This document shows positions 26,839-34,375 of a DNA stretch of 44,965 nt, piece after piece; position 1 is the first letter of the stretch, and each line of letters opens with the position of its first letter. A program made the position numbers and the translations under genes. The notes beneath the pieces are model-generated. The model was not told the DNA's origin, ran no database searches, and was given only the letters and a program-made list of their open reading frames with translations. Source of the stretch: Candidatus Firestoneibacteriota bacterium (GTDB lineage: Bacteria > Oederibacteriota > D2-FULL-39-29); the NCBI GenBank assembly GCA_903891415.1, contig CAITEH010000019.1:1-44965 (forward strand). Reading direction: 5' to 3'.

Positions 26839-27891
26839 ATGGGTGATAAAAAGTTTGGAGTCGCGATAATCGGCGCAAAATTCGCGGCAGGGCTTCATGC
26901 CGAAGCTTACAAGCGCCTTCCGGGTGTTGAGATCAAAGCCGTTGCCGATATTAATCCGGAAGCGGTTCTTGGCTTTGCAAAAAAATACGGTATTAAAAAG
27001 ACTTTCACGGACTATAAAGAAATGATCAAGCTGCCGGAAGTTGACCTGGTGAGCATTTGCGCGCCTAACTTCCTGCATAAAGACCTGGGGGTAGAAATTG
27101 CAAAAGCCGGAAAGCCCATGATCTGTGAAAAACCCCTGGCAACCACCCTTGAAGACGGCAGAACGCTTATAAATACCGTGGAAAAGCACAAGGTAAAACT
27201 TTACTACGCTGAGGACTGGATCTTTGCCCCGGCTTTAAAAAGAGCCAAAGCTATCTACGAGGAAGGTGCCATAGGGGAGGTTCTATTTCTTAAAGCCAAG
27301 GAAACGCATTCCGGCACGCATTCTCCCTTTGCCCAGAAAAAGAAAACCTGCGGGGGCGGCGCGATGATACATCTCGGAGTGCACCCGGTAGGCTGGGCCA
27401 GATGGTTTAAGGGAAAAGAAGTTGTCGAAGTGACCGCCAAGACCAGCGGCGGAGGAAATACTAATTTAAAGCATAAAAAATACGAGGGAGAAGACTGGGC
27501 CTGCGGGATACTGAAATTTTCTGACGGGGCTTTCGCGCTGGTTGAGGGTAATTATATAACTGTCGGCGGCCTGGATGATATTGTGGAACTTTACGGGACC
27601 AAAGGCGTTGTAAAGGTGAATCTTTCCCAGGGCTCTCCCGTTTCCGCGTTCAGCCTGGACGGCATGAGTTACGCTATTGAAAAAGCCGAAATGACCAGCG
27701 GCTGGACCAGGCCCGCGGTGGATGAAGAGAATGAACTCGGGTACGTGAGCGAGATAGGGCATTTTGTCGATTCTGCCATGAAGAATAAAGATTCTGTTCC
27801 CGGCAGTAACGGTATTGACGGGCTTAAAACTCTGGAAATAATTGACGCGATCTACAGGTCCTCGGAAACAGGCAGGGCGGTCAAATTATAA
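26839..27891 (+). CDS. Gfo/Idh/MocA family oxidoreductase
   Basis: A 350-residue NAD(P)-dependent sugar or inositol-type dehydrogenase. The N-terminal Rossmann domain (FGVAIIGAKFAAGLHAEAY) is followed by the family motif CEKPLATT (E97, K98, P99) and the C-terminal substrate domain with GGGAMIHLGVHPVGW, where the His is probably catalytic. The glycine-rich loop is slightly unusual (GAKFA instead of GxGxxA). It is the first gene of a cluster running to 33540 and may perform the first oxidation of a sugar to a lactone. The substrate is not readable from sequence. Confidence 0.9.
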   Translation: MGDKKFGVAIIGAKFAAGLHAEAYKRLPGVEIKAVADINPEAVLGFAKKYGIKKTFTDYKEMIKLPEVDLVSICAPNFLHKDLGVEIAKAGKPMICEKPLATTLEDGRTLINTVEKHKVKLYYAEDWIFAPALKRAKAIYEEGAIGEVLFLKAKETHSGTHSPFAQKKKTCGGGAMIHLGVHPVGWARWFKGKEVVEVTAKTSGGGNTNLKHKKYEGEDWACGILKFSDGAFALVEGNYITVGGLDDIVELYGTKGVVKVNLSQGSPVSAFSLDGMSYAIEKAEMTSGWTRPAVDEENELGYVSEIGHFVDSAMKNKDSVPGSNGIDGLKTLEIIDAIYRSSETGRAVKL

Positions 27892-27925
27892 TCTAACAGG
27901 CACTGGAATACCGGCGGGGGAATAA

Positions 27926-28633
27926 ATGGTAAATAAAGAAAATACCAGTTTGGAAATAAAAAATGCTAAAACCGATATCGCCCTTATTCCGGTAGGAGCG
28001 ACCGAACAGCATGCCTCGCATTTACCCGTGAAAACCGATGCCTTTCTTGCGGAGAAGGTTTGCGAGGAAGTTGCAAAAGAGACCGGCGCTTACGTGCTGC
28101 CGGCAATGCCTTTCGGGAATTCCATAGAGAATATGGAAGGCGCGGGCACGGTGACGCTCCGGCCTATGACCCTGCGAGCGGTGATCTTTGACCTGACAGA
28201 GTCCCTTTTCCGGCAGGGGTATAAAAAAATCTTTGTTGTGAACTTTCACGGGGCTAATTTTGTCCTTAAACCCACGGTGCGGGAAATAAATTATGAGGGC
28301 AAGTTTAACGGCAAGGTTTTTTATGTGGATTCGGCCTACGGTAAGTTCGAAGGTGCGAAAATGGACCTGCATTCCGGAGACGTGGAAACCTCCATGATGA
28401 TGTACCTGTGGAAAAAGAAACTCTCTCTTAAGAATGTAAAGAATGTTTCGCCTGTTTATAATAGAGCTGACCTGGACTGGGTGGGCATGGTAAGCGCGAC
28501 CGGCGGCGCGGGCTGCTGGGGTTTTCCTCTGAACGCGACCCTGAAAAAAGGAAAAAAAGAATTTGAAAACCGCGTGGCCTTTGTAGTGAAAGAAATTAAC
28601 AGAATACTGGGGCTTTACAATAATATTAAATAG
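27926..28633 (+). CDS. creatininase family hydrolase
   Basis: A 235-residue metal-dependent amidohydrolase-type protein. The family motifs are visible: PVGATEQHASHLPVKTDAF (E27, H29, D38 as likely ligands), VVNFHGAN around residue 113, and LHSGDVETSMMMY with His and Glu near residues 150-156. Relatives act on creatinine, formamides and a mycofactocin precursor. Here, between two dehydrogenase genes, a lactone- or amide-opening step in sugar catabolism is a reasonable inference. GGCGGGGG lies ahead of the ATG. Confidence 0.87.
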   Translation: MVNKENTSLEIKNAKTDIALIPVGATEQHASHLPVKTDAFLAEKVCEEVAKETGAYVLPAMPFGNSIENMEGAGTVTLRPMTLRAVIFDLTESLFRQGYKKIFVVNFHGANFVLKPTVREINYEGKFNGKVFYVDSAYGKFEGAKMDLHSGDVETSMMMYLWKKKLSLKNVKNVSPVYNRADLDWVGMVSATGGAGCWGFPLNATLKKGKKEFENRVAFVVKEINRILGLYNNIK

Positions 28634-28673
28634 TTTTCACGGGAAAAAGTTATATGCAAAAAGGAAGGAAATT

Positions 28674-29705
28674 ATGAGAGCTATTGTAAAATACCGTAAA
28701 GGCAAGGGTTTTGTTGAAGAAAGAGAGATGCCCGAACCGCAAATTACGGAAGATGAAGTTCTAATAGAGGTTAAAGCGGTATCCGTATGCGGCTCCGATA
28801 TACATATCTATCATGATGAACACCCCAACTGGCCTCCTATGATCATGGGGCACGAGCTTTCCGGAGTTATAGCGGAAACAGGAAAAAGGGTGAAAAACTG
28901 GAAAAAAGGGGACCGGGTCGTTACCGAGACCAGGACTAAGTCCTGCGGGACCTGCCTGTACTGTGAAACCGGAAAACCCCATATCTGCCCTGAAAAAAGG
29001 CCGTTAGGCATAGGTGTGGACGGGGCAATGGCAAAATATGTCGCGGTGCCCTGGAAACTTCTGCACCGCCTGCCGCCTTCCATAAAATTTGTCGAAGCAA
29101 GTTTATGCGAGCCCCTGGCGGTCTGCGTGCACGGGCTTATTGAACGGACCGGAATAAACGCGGGAGACACGGTGCTTATAAGCGGGCCGGGCCCTATAGG
29201 GCTGATCTGTTTACAGCTCGCGAAAGCTGCGGGGGCCTATGTTCTGGTCTCCGGTACTTCCAGAAGCGCCGGCCTAAAATTAAAAAAAGCTCTCGAGCTT
29301 GGAGCCGATGAAATAATTGATATCGGTAAAGAAAATGTAATTGAAAAGGTAAAAAAAGCCTCCGGCGGATACGGAGCTGATGTGGTTGTAGAAGCCTCCG
29401 GCTCTCCTTTTGCTATCAAGACGGCGTTTGAGTCCCTGAGGCGCCAGGGAAAACTTTGCGCGATGGGCATAACGGGAAAACCCGCGGCGGAGATACCCTG
29501 GGATACGGCGATCTTTAAGGCTCCGCAGGTCACTTTTTGTTTTTCTTCCAGCTGGTCAAGCTGGGAAACCGGGATAAAAATGCTGGAAAGAAAGCAGGTC
29601 AACCTGGCGAAGCTTGTGACCCATCAACTGCCTCTTGCGAAATGGCAGGAAGGTTTTGGCGCGCTGCAAAAAGGAAAAGCGATTAAAGTGGTGCTGATTC
29701 CTTAG
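28674..29705 (+). CDS. zinc-dependent medium-chain alcohol/polyol dehydrogenase
   Basis: A 343-residue MDR dehydrogenase of the sorbitol/threonine dehydrogenase type. Catalytic zinc ligands C39 (VSVCGSD), H60 and E61 (MGHELSG) and structural zinc ligands C91, C94, C97 and C105 (CGTCLYCETGKPHIC) are all present. The NAD(P) fold has SGPGPIGLICLQLAKAAGA. It would oxidise a secondary hydroxyl of a sugar or sugar acid. AAGGAAGG precedes the ATG. It is the third gene of the catabolic cluster, followed by a 335-bp repeat-rich gap. Confidence 0.92.
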   Translation: MRAIVKYRKGKGFVEEREMPEPQITEDEVLIEVKAVSVCGSDIHIYHDEHPNWPPMIMGHELSGVIAETGKRVKNWKKGDRVVTETRTKSCGTCLYCETGKPHICPEKRPLGIGVDGAMAKYVAVPWKLLHRLPPSIKFVEASLCEPLAVCVHGLIERTGINAGDTVLISGPGPIGLICLQLAKAAGAYVLVSGTSRSAGLKLKKALELGADEIIDIGKENVIEKVKKASGGYGADVVVEASGSPFAIKTAFESLRRQGKLCAMGITGKPAAEIPWDTAIFKAPQVTFCFSSSWSSWETGIKMLERKQVNLAKLVTHQLPLAKWQEGFGALQKGKAIKVVLIP

Positions 29706-29722
29706 TGCAGTCGGAGGCCTAG

Positions 29723-29790
29723 AGGTTCGTAAGGTTTATAAAGTTTGTAAGGTCTTAGCACCGTTGAAGGATATATTTAAGTTTAAATCT
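29723..29790 (+). repeat. composite leader repeat, copy 2
   Basis: Four 9-mers in exact register (AGGTTCGTA, AGGTTTATA, AAGTTTGTA, AGGTCTTAG; 29723-29758) run into a block GTTGAAGGATATATT. It matches the copy at 14271 in layout and precedes the kinase gene. The following stretch to 30040 holds a small hairpin and a duplicated 36-bp unit, and no gene. Confidence 0.7.
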
Positions 29791-29847
29791 GCTTTCAATA
29801 ATGTAATTTTTATTATGGTTCAGCATCCGCCAAAGCTTTGTGGCGGA

Positions 29848-29883
29848 AGTGGAATCAGATGATATGCAATCTGTGAAATCGTT
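29848..29883 (+). repeat. 36-bp direct repeat, copy A
   Basis: Identical to 29984-30019. It starts AGTGGAATCAGATGATATGC and ends GTGAAATCGTT, with an internal stem CAGAT/ATCTG. It directly follows a hairpin TCCGCCA-N8-TGGCGGA (29826-29847). Confidence 0.9.
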
Positions 29884-29983
29884 TTAAAAGTCGTATTAAT
29901 ACCTTAGTACGGCCGGACTTTTTGGGACAGAAAGCGGAAGCCGGAATGACGGCAATAACTTAAGAAGGCGTACTTATGTTATC

Positions 29984-30019
29984 AGTGGAATCAGATGATA
30001 TGCAATCTGTGAAATCGTT
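29984..30019 (+). repeat. 36-bp direct repeat, copy B, abutting the kinase Shine-Dalgarno
   Basis: Exact second copy, 136 bp after the first. It runs into CCAACAAAAGGGAGG and the ATG of the kinase. The end GTGAAATCGTTCCAACAAAA is shared in similar form with the leaders at 31204 and 32459. Confidence 0.9.
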
Positions 30020-30040
30020 CCAACAAAAGGGAGGATCATT

Positions 30041-31078
30041 ATGGTTAAAAAGGTTGTAACATTCGGAGAAATAATGCTGCGGCTCTGCCCGCCGGGCTAT
30101 TTGAGGTTCAGCCAGGCAACATCTTTTGAGGCAGTTTACGGCGGAGGAGAAGCCAATGTAGCGGCGTCCCTGGCAAACTTTAAGATACCGGTTGATTTTG
30201 TGACCAGAATACCCAAAAATGACATAGGCGAGGCCTGCCTTAGTTTTATGAGAAGCTATGGAATAGGCACGGAACATATAGTAAGAGGCGGGGACCGGCT
30301 CGGGATCTACTTTTTAGAGAACGGCGCCATGCAGCGCGGCAGCAAGGTGGTCTATGACCGGGCTAATTCCGGCCTGGCTACTATCGAAAAAGGCATGGTG
30401 GACTGGGACAAAGCTTTCGAGAACGCGGACTGGTTCCACTGGACCGGGATCACCCCCGCGGTAAGCCAGGGCGCGGCCGAAGCCTGCCTGGAAGGTATTA
30501 AAAAAGCAAAGGAAAAGGGCTTGACCGTCTCCTGTGATCTTAACTACAGAGCCAAGCTCTGGAAATGGGGTAAAAAAGCGGGGGAAGTTATGCCCGAGTT
30601 CCTGAAATATTGCGATGTGGCTCTGGGCAATGAAGAGGACGCGGAGAAGGTTTTTGGGATAAAAGCCCCGGAATCCGATGTCGGCTCCGGAAAGGTCGAA
30701 GCCGAACAATACCGTTTTGTGGTGGAGGAATTAAAAAAGAAATTTCCCAACCTTAAAAAAATAATTATTACGCTCAGAGGCAGTATCAGTGCCAGCCACA
30801 ATACCTGGTCAGGGCTGCTTTATGACGGCAGTAAAATATATGTGGCGCCGGTCTATCAGATAACGCATATAGTGGACCGGGTCGGCGGCGGCGATTCGTT
30901 CATGGGTGGGCTGATCTACGGCCTTAAGACTTACGGGGAAGATCAACAGAAGGCCCTGAATTTTGCCGTTGCGGCCTCCTGCCTGAAGCATTCGGTAATG
31001 GGGGATTTTAACATAACAACGGTCTCAGAAGTTGAAGGCATCATGAAAGGAGCGACGTCGGGTCGCGTCTCGCGATAG
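30041..31078 (+). CDS. kdgK: 2-keto-3-deoxygluconate kinase (PfkB family)
   Basis: A 345-residue sugar kinase that would phosphorylate KDG to KDPG. It has FGEIMLRLCPPGYLRFSQA and YGGGEANVAASLANF for substrate binding, and DRVGGGDSFMGGLIYG with the catalytic Asp (most PfkB members have GAGD; here GGGD). LNYRAKLW is the pattern usual in KDG kinases. The next gene encodes a KDPG-type aldolase, which supports the KDG assignment over other PfkB substrates. GGGAGG precedes the ATG. Confidence 0.82.
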   Translation: MVKKVVTFGEIMLRLCPPGYLRFSQATSFEAVYGGGEANVAASLANFKIPVDFVTRIPKNDIGEACLSFMRSYGIGTEHIVRGGDRLGIYFLENGAMQRGSKVVYDRANSGLATIEKGMVDWDKAFENADWFHWTGITPAVSQGAAEACLEGIKKAKEKGLTVSCDLNYRAKLWKWGKKAGEVMPEFLKYCDVALGNEEDAEKVFGIKAPESDVGSGKVEAEQYRFVVEELKKKFPNLKKIIITLRGSISASHNTWSGLLYDGSKIYVAPVYQITHIVDRVGGGDSFMGGLIYGLKTYGEDQQKALNFAVAASCLKHSVMGDFNITTVSEVEGIMKGATSGRVSR

Positions 31079-31087
31079 CGAGACTCT

Positions 31088-31226
31088 GTTCATAAGGTTC
31101 ATAATGTTTTAAGGTTAGTAAGGTCTAAAATCATTGAAAGATATAGTTTGAAATCAGTGAAAGATATAGCTCTAAATCAGTGGAATCCAAAAGTTTTGAA
31201 ATCAGTGGAATCGCTCTAACAAAAGG
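31088..31226 (+). repeat. composite leader repeat, copy 3
   Basis: A 9-mer array (AGGTTCATA, AGGTTAGTA, AGGTCTAAA; 31088-31129) is followed by four units beginning AAATCA(T/G)TG at 31128, 31151, 31174 and 31199, spaced 23, 23 and 25 bp. The last unit runs into GTGGAATCGCTCTAACAAAA and the AGGAGGA Shine-Dalgarno. Confidence 0.75.
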
Positions 31227-31235
31227 AGGAATTAC

Positions 31236-32255
31236 ATGGCAAAGTATAAAAGGATACAGGTAAATAACGCGATAATCGAAAGCGGGCTGGTCCCGGTGTT
31301 TTTTAACAAGGATATTGAAGTTGCCAAAAAAGTTGCGAAGGCGGTTTCGGACGGCGGCTCCAGGGTCCTGGAATTCACCAACCGCGGGGAGTTCGCTTAC
31401 CAGATCTTTGGCGAGCTTGTAAAATATTGCGAAAAAGAGCTCCCGGGGCTTATTCTCGGCGCCGGTTCCGTAGGCGATCCCTATACGGCGTCGCTGTTCA
31501 TCAATAACGGGGCGAATTTTATCGTAGGGCCCATGTTAAACGCCGAAGTCGCGAAGATCTGCAACAGGAAAAAGATCCCTTATTCCCCGGGCTGCGGCAC
31601 GGCGACTGAAATAGCAAATGCCGAAGAACTGGGCGTGGAGATCTGCAAGATCTTTCCCGGAGCTGAAGTAGGCGGCCCCGGCTTTGTAAAGAACATACTC
31701 GGCCCCATGCCGTGGAGTTCGATAATGCCTACCGGCGGGGTTGAGGGCACCAAAGAATCCATCGAGAAATGGTTCAAGGCCGGCGTGGTTGCGGTCGGCA
31801 TGGGCTCAAATTTAATTTCAAAAGAAGTCCTGGAAAAACAGGACTGGGAAACACTTACCAAAACGACCGCTAAGCTGCTTTCCTGGATAAGAGAAGCCAG
31901 GGGTATCCCTGTTTTTACGGGCATCGAACATCTCGGGCTTTACCCGAGTTCCAAGGCGGACGGAAAGAAGATCACGGATTTTTACGCGGAAACTTTCGGC
32001 CTCAAGGCCAAAGAAGGCAATTCTTCCTTCTTCGTGTCCTCCACCGGGCCGGGCCGGATAGAGATAATGAAAGAACCGCAGAGCGATAAAGTGCACGTGG
32101 CAGTAAAAGTATCGGATTTTGAGTTGGCCTGCAAGCTACTTACGGATAAGGGTATAGAACTGGAAGAACCCAAAGTAAAACCGGAACTCAAAGCGGTCTT
32201 TCTTAAAAAAACAGACCCGCTCGGGAACAAGATACATTTACTCTGGACGAAATAG
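31236..32255 (+). CDS. KDPG-type aldolase fused to a VOC (glyoxalase-fold) domain
   Basis: A 339-residue two-domain protein. Residues 1-222 are a class I KDPG/KHG aldolase: E46 and R50 (LEFTNRGE), GAGSV, Schiff-base K138 (ICKIFPGAEVGG) and PTGG (165-168). It would cleave KDPG or a relative to pyruvate and an aldehyde phosphate. Residues 225-339 form a VOC domain with H232, E276, H287 and H334 in places able to form a metal site. Eda is normally about 210 residues, so the fusion is unusual. The VOC part might isomerise or process the substrate or product. AAGGAGGA precedes the ATG. Confidence 0.88.
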   Translation: MAKYKRIQVNNAIIESGLVPVFFNKDIEVAKKVAKAVSDGGSRVLEFTNRGEFAYQIFGELVKYCEKELPGLILGAGSVGDPYTASLFINNGANFIVGPMLNAEVAKICNRKKIPYSPGCGTATEIANAEELGVEICKIFPGAEVGGPGFVKNILGPMPWSSIMPTGGVEGTKESIEKWFKAGVVAVGMGSNLISKEVLEKQDWETLTKTTAKLLSWIREARGIPVFTGIEHLGLYPSSKADGKKITDFYAETFGLKAKEGNSSFFVSSTGPGRIEIMKEPQSDKVHVAVKVSDFELACKLLTDKGIELEEPKVKPELKAVFLKKTDPLGNKIHLLWTK

Positions 32256-32268
32256 AAAAGATGTTTGA

Positions 32269-32480
32269 AAGTTTATAAGGTTTTTAAAGTCCAGAAAGTC
32301 AAAAATTGTTTAAAGATATTGTTTTTGTTTTAATCAGTGGAATCACGTAGTGTTTTAGGATATTACTGTTGTTTTAATCAGTGGAATCCAATAGCGTTGT
32401 CACCATGAACCATTAAGGTTCATGGCCCTGAACCCGAAGTTGTGAGTGGTGCGGGGTCAGTGAAATCGTTTTAACAAAGG
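32269..32480 (+). repeat. composite leader repeat, copy 4, with interspersed repeat
   Basis: AAGTTTATA and AGGTTTTTA 9-mers (32269-32286) pass into AAGATATTG. Two copies of GTTTTAATCAGTGGAATC lie at 32327 and 32371 (44 bp apart). A perfect hairpin CCATGAACC-ATTAA-GGTTCATGG (32403-32425) is followed by the block shared inverted with 26519-26600, ending GTGAAATCGTTTTAACAAAG just before the ATG. Confidence 0.75.
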
Positions 32481-32487
32481 ACTAAAA

Positions 32488-33540
32488 ATGAGCGACAGGT
32501 TGATAGATGCCAAAAAAATGAAAGAGTTTGTTTATAAAGTACTCCTTAAGGCGGGAGTTAACAGAGCCGGCTCTAAGCTGGTCGCCTCCTCGCTTGTCGA
32601 GGGGGAACTCTACGGGTTTTATTCCCACGGGGTCATGCGGCTTGCGCATTACCTTAAAAGAGTAAAAGCCGGCACAATTAAAAAAGACCCGAAGGTAAAA
32701 ATAGTTAAAAAAACCGGCTGCACCGCGCTGGTGGACGGCGGCCACGGTTTTGGGCACGCTGTCTCCATGACCGCGGTAAAAGAGGCCATAAAACTTGCCG
32801 GCAGGTTCGGGGTCGGGATGGTCGGGGTAAAAAACAGCTCCCATTTCGGCATGGCCGGGGTTATCGCGCTTGAAGCCGCAAAAAAAGATATGATCTGCAT
32901 CGCTATAAGCCATACCGATGCCTCGGTGGTCCCTTTTGGCGGCAGGATCCCGGCGATAGGCACCAATCCTATATGCGTCGCGGTTCCCTGCGCTAAAAAA
33001 CACCCGGTTTTACTGGATATGGCTACAAGCGTTGCTTCTTTAGGAAAAATAATAGTTGCAAGAAAAAAAGGCGAAGCGGTTCCTTCCGATTGGGGAGTGG
33101 ATGAAGAAGGCGTACCCGTAACAGACCCGGCTAAGATCAAATACCTGCTTCCCATGGCCGGGCCCAAAGGCTACGGCCTGGCGTTCATTGTTGATATTCT
33201 TTGCGGCCCTTTAACCGGCGCTCTTTTTGGGGTAAGGCTGCCCAGGATGTACGGGGATTATGACAAGTTTAGAATGCTGGGCCATATGTTCATCGTGATA
33301 AACATTAAGAACTTTGTCCCGGTAAAAGAGTTCAAGAAAAATGTCGCGTTGATGGTGGAGGATATTCACGGCATTCCGCCTGCGAAAGGTTTTTCTTCCG
33401 TTATGGTCCCGGGAGAAAGAGAGTTCGCATCCTACGAGAAGAACAAGAAGGCCGGTTTTGCTCTGGCGGAGGAAACCTGCGCGGATCTCGAAAGTATAGC
33501 GGCAGAATATAAGGTGCCGTTAGATATACTGAAAAAGTAA
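32488..33540 (+). CDS. Ldh2/malate-lactate dehydrogenase family oxidoreductase
   Basis: A 350-residue NAD(P)-dependent 2-hydroxyacid dehydrogenase of the LDH2/MDH2 fold, related to ureidoglycolate, sulfolactate and delta-1-piperideine-2-carboxylate enzymes. Family features are YGFYSHGVMRLAHYLKRV, VDGGHGFGHAV, VGVKNSSHFGMAGVIA (catalytic His), IGTNPICVAVP and MATSVASLG. The C-terminal part is typical. As last gene of the cluster after the aldolase, it may reduce pyruvate or another 2-oxoacid to regenerate NAD; sulfolactate is a weaker option. The Shine-Dalgarno is AAAGGA. Confidence 0.88.
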   Translation: MSDRLIDAKKMKEFVYKVLLKAGVNRAGSKLVASSLVEGELYGFYSHGVMRLAHYLKRVKAGTIKKDPKVKIVKKTGCTALVDGGHGFGHAVSMTAVKEAIKLAGRFGVGMVGVKNSSHFGMAGVIALEAAKKDMICIAISHTDASVVPFGGRIPAIGTNPICVAVPCAKKHPVLLDMATSVASLGKIIVARKKGEAVPSDWGVDEEGVPVTDPAKIKYLLPMAGPKGYGLAFIVDILCGPLTGALFGVRLPRMYGDYDKFRMLGHMFIVINIKNFVPVKEFKKNVALMVEDIHGIPPAKGFSSVMVPGEREFASYEKNKKAGFALAEETCADLESIAAEYKVPLDILKK

Positions 33541-33590
33541 ATTTCTTTAACACAGAACGCCGGTATTTAAAATAATAAGGAGAAGTTGAA

Positions 33591-34232
33591 ATGAAAAAAG
33601 CTCTGAATATTTCGATGTTTTTTACTCTGTTGTTCCTGCTGACCGGGCAGATGTTTGCGGAAAATACGGCAAACAATATAAAGGGGAAGGCTGATATGGG
33701 CAATGAAACAAAGCTCTACGCGGTATTTGACACATCGATGGGAAAAATAATCTGTGAATTATTTTCAAAGGAAGCGCCGGAAACGGTCAAAAATTTTGTA
33801 GAGCTGGCAAACGGTACAAAGGAATGGACAGATACAAAAACCGGGGAAAAAGTGAAAAAACCTTTTTATGACGGGCTGATCTTCCACCGGGTCATAGAAA
33901 ATTTCATGATCCAGTGCGGTTGTCCGAATGGAATAGGCAACGGCGGCCCCGGCTATAAATTTAAGGATGAATTTAATTCCGGCCTGAAATTTGACCGGGC
34001 CGGGCGCCTGGCTATGGCAAATAGCGGTCCGAACACCAACGGCAGCCAGTTCTTCATAACTCATATTCCGACAGATTGGCTGAATAACAAGCATACAATA
34101 TTCGGCCAGGTTGTTGATGGCCAGGACGTAGTCAACGCTATCGGAAATGTCGAAAAAGACCGCAACGGAAGGCCGGTAAAACAAGTGGTCCTGAAAAAAC
34201 TGGCCATAAGCAAAGAGCTGCCCGCAAAGTAA
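33591..34232 (+). CDS. secreted cyclophilin-type peptidyl-prolyl isomerase
   Basis: A 213-residue protein with a signal peptide (MKKALNISMFFTLLFLLTGQMFA) and a cyclophilin domain. Motifs include GLIFHRVIENFMIQCGCP, RAGRLAMANSGPNTNGSQFFIT and KHTIFGQVVDGQDVV. It helps fold proteins in the periplasm by rotating X-Pro bonds. AAGGAG lies 8 bp before the ATG. It is 50 bp after the dehydrogenase gene but probably unrelated to the catabolic cluster. Confidence 0.93.
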   Translation: MKKALNISMFFTLLFLLTGQMFAENTANNIKGKADMGNETKLYAVFDTSMGKIICELFSKEAPETVKNFVELANGTKEWTDTKTGEKVKKPFYDGLIFHRVIENFMIQCGCPNGIGNGGPGYKFKDEFNSGLKFDRAGRLAMANSGPNTNGSQFFITHIPTDWLNNKHTIFGQVVDGQDVVNAIGNVEKDRNGRPVKQVVLKKLAISKELPAK

Positions 34233-34279
34233 AAGTTGCGGCTGTCACAATTCTTTGAGCAGGCGGGCCCGATAAAAAG

Positions 34280-34313
34280 AAGGAGTTCAGCCCTGCTCCT
34301 TCCGTAAAACGGA
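34280..34313 (+). terminator. possible terminator hairpins after the cyclophilin gene
   Basis: Two adjacent stems, AAGGAG...CTCCTT (34280-34301) and TCCGT-AAA-ACGGA (34301-34313), lie in the gap. No clean T tract follows at once, so the call is weak. Confidence 0.3.
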
Positions 34314-34375
34314 ACAGCGCCCGCGGTTTTCCTTTTCCTGTTTTACTTTAGAGAACGCTGCCCGGAGGCGGAAAA

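Noticed and set aside
31128-31226. CRISPR array
   Set aside because: Units are only about 10-14 bp, degenerate, spaced 23-25 bp, and lie in a gene leader; no cas gene is present.
26839-33540. Sulfoquinovose (sulfo-ED) pathway
   Set aside because: Ldh2 includes sulfolactate enzymes and sulfatases are near, but a KDG kinase fits the phosphorylated route and no sulfoquinovosidase or SG dehydratase is present.
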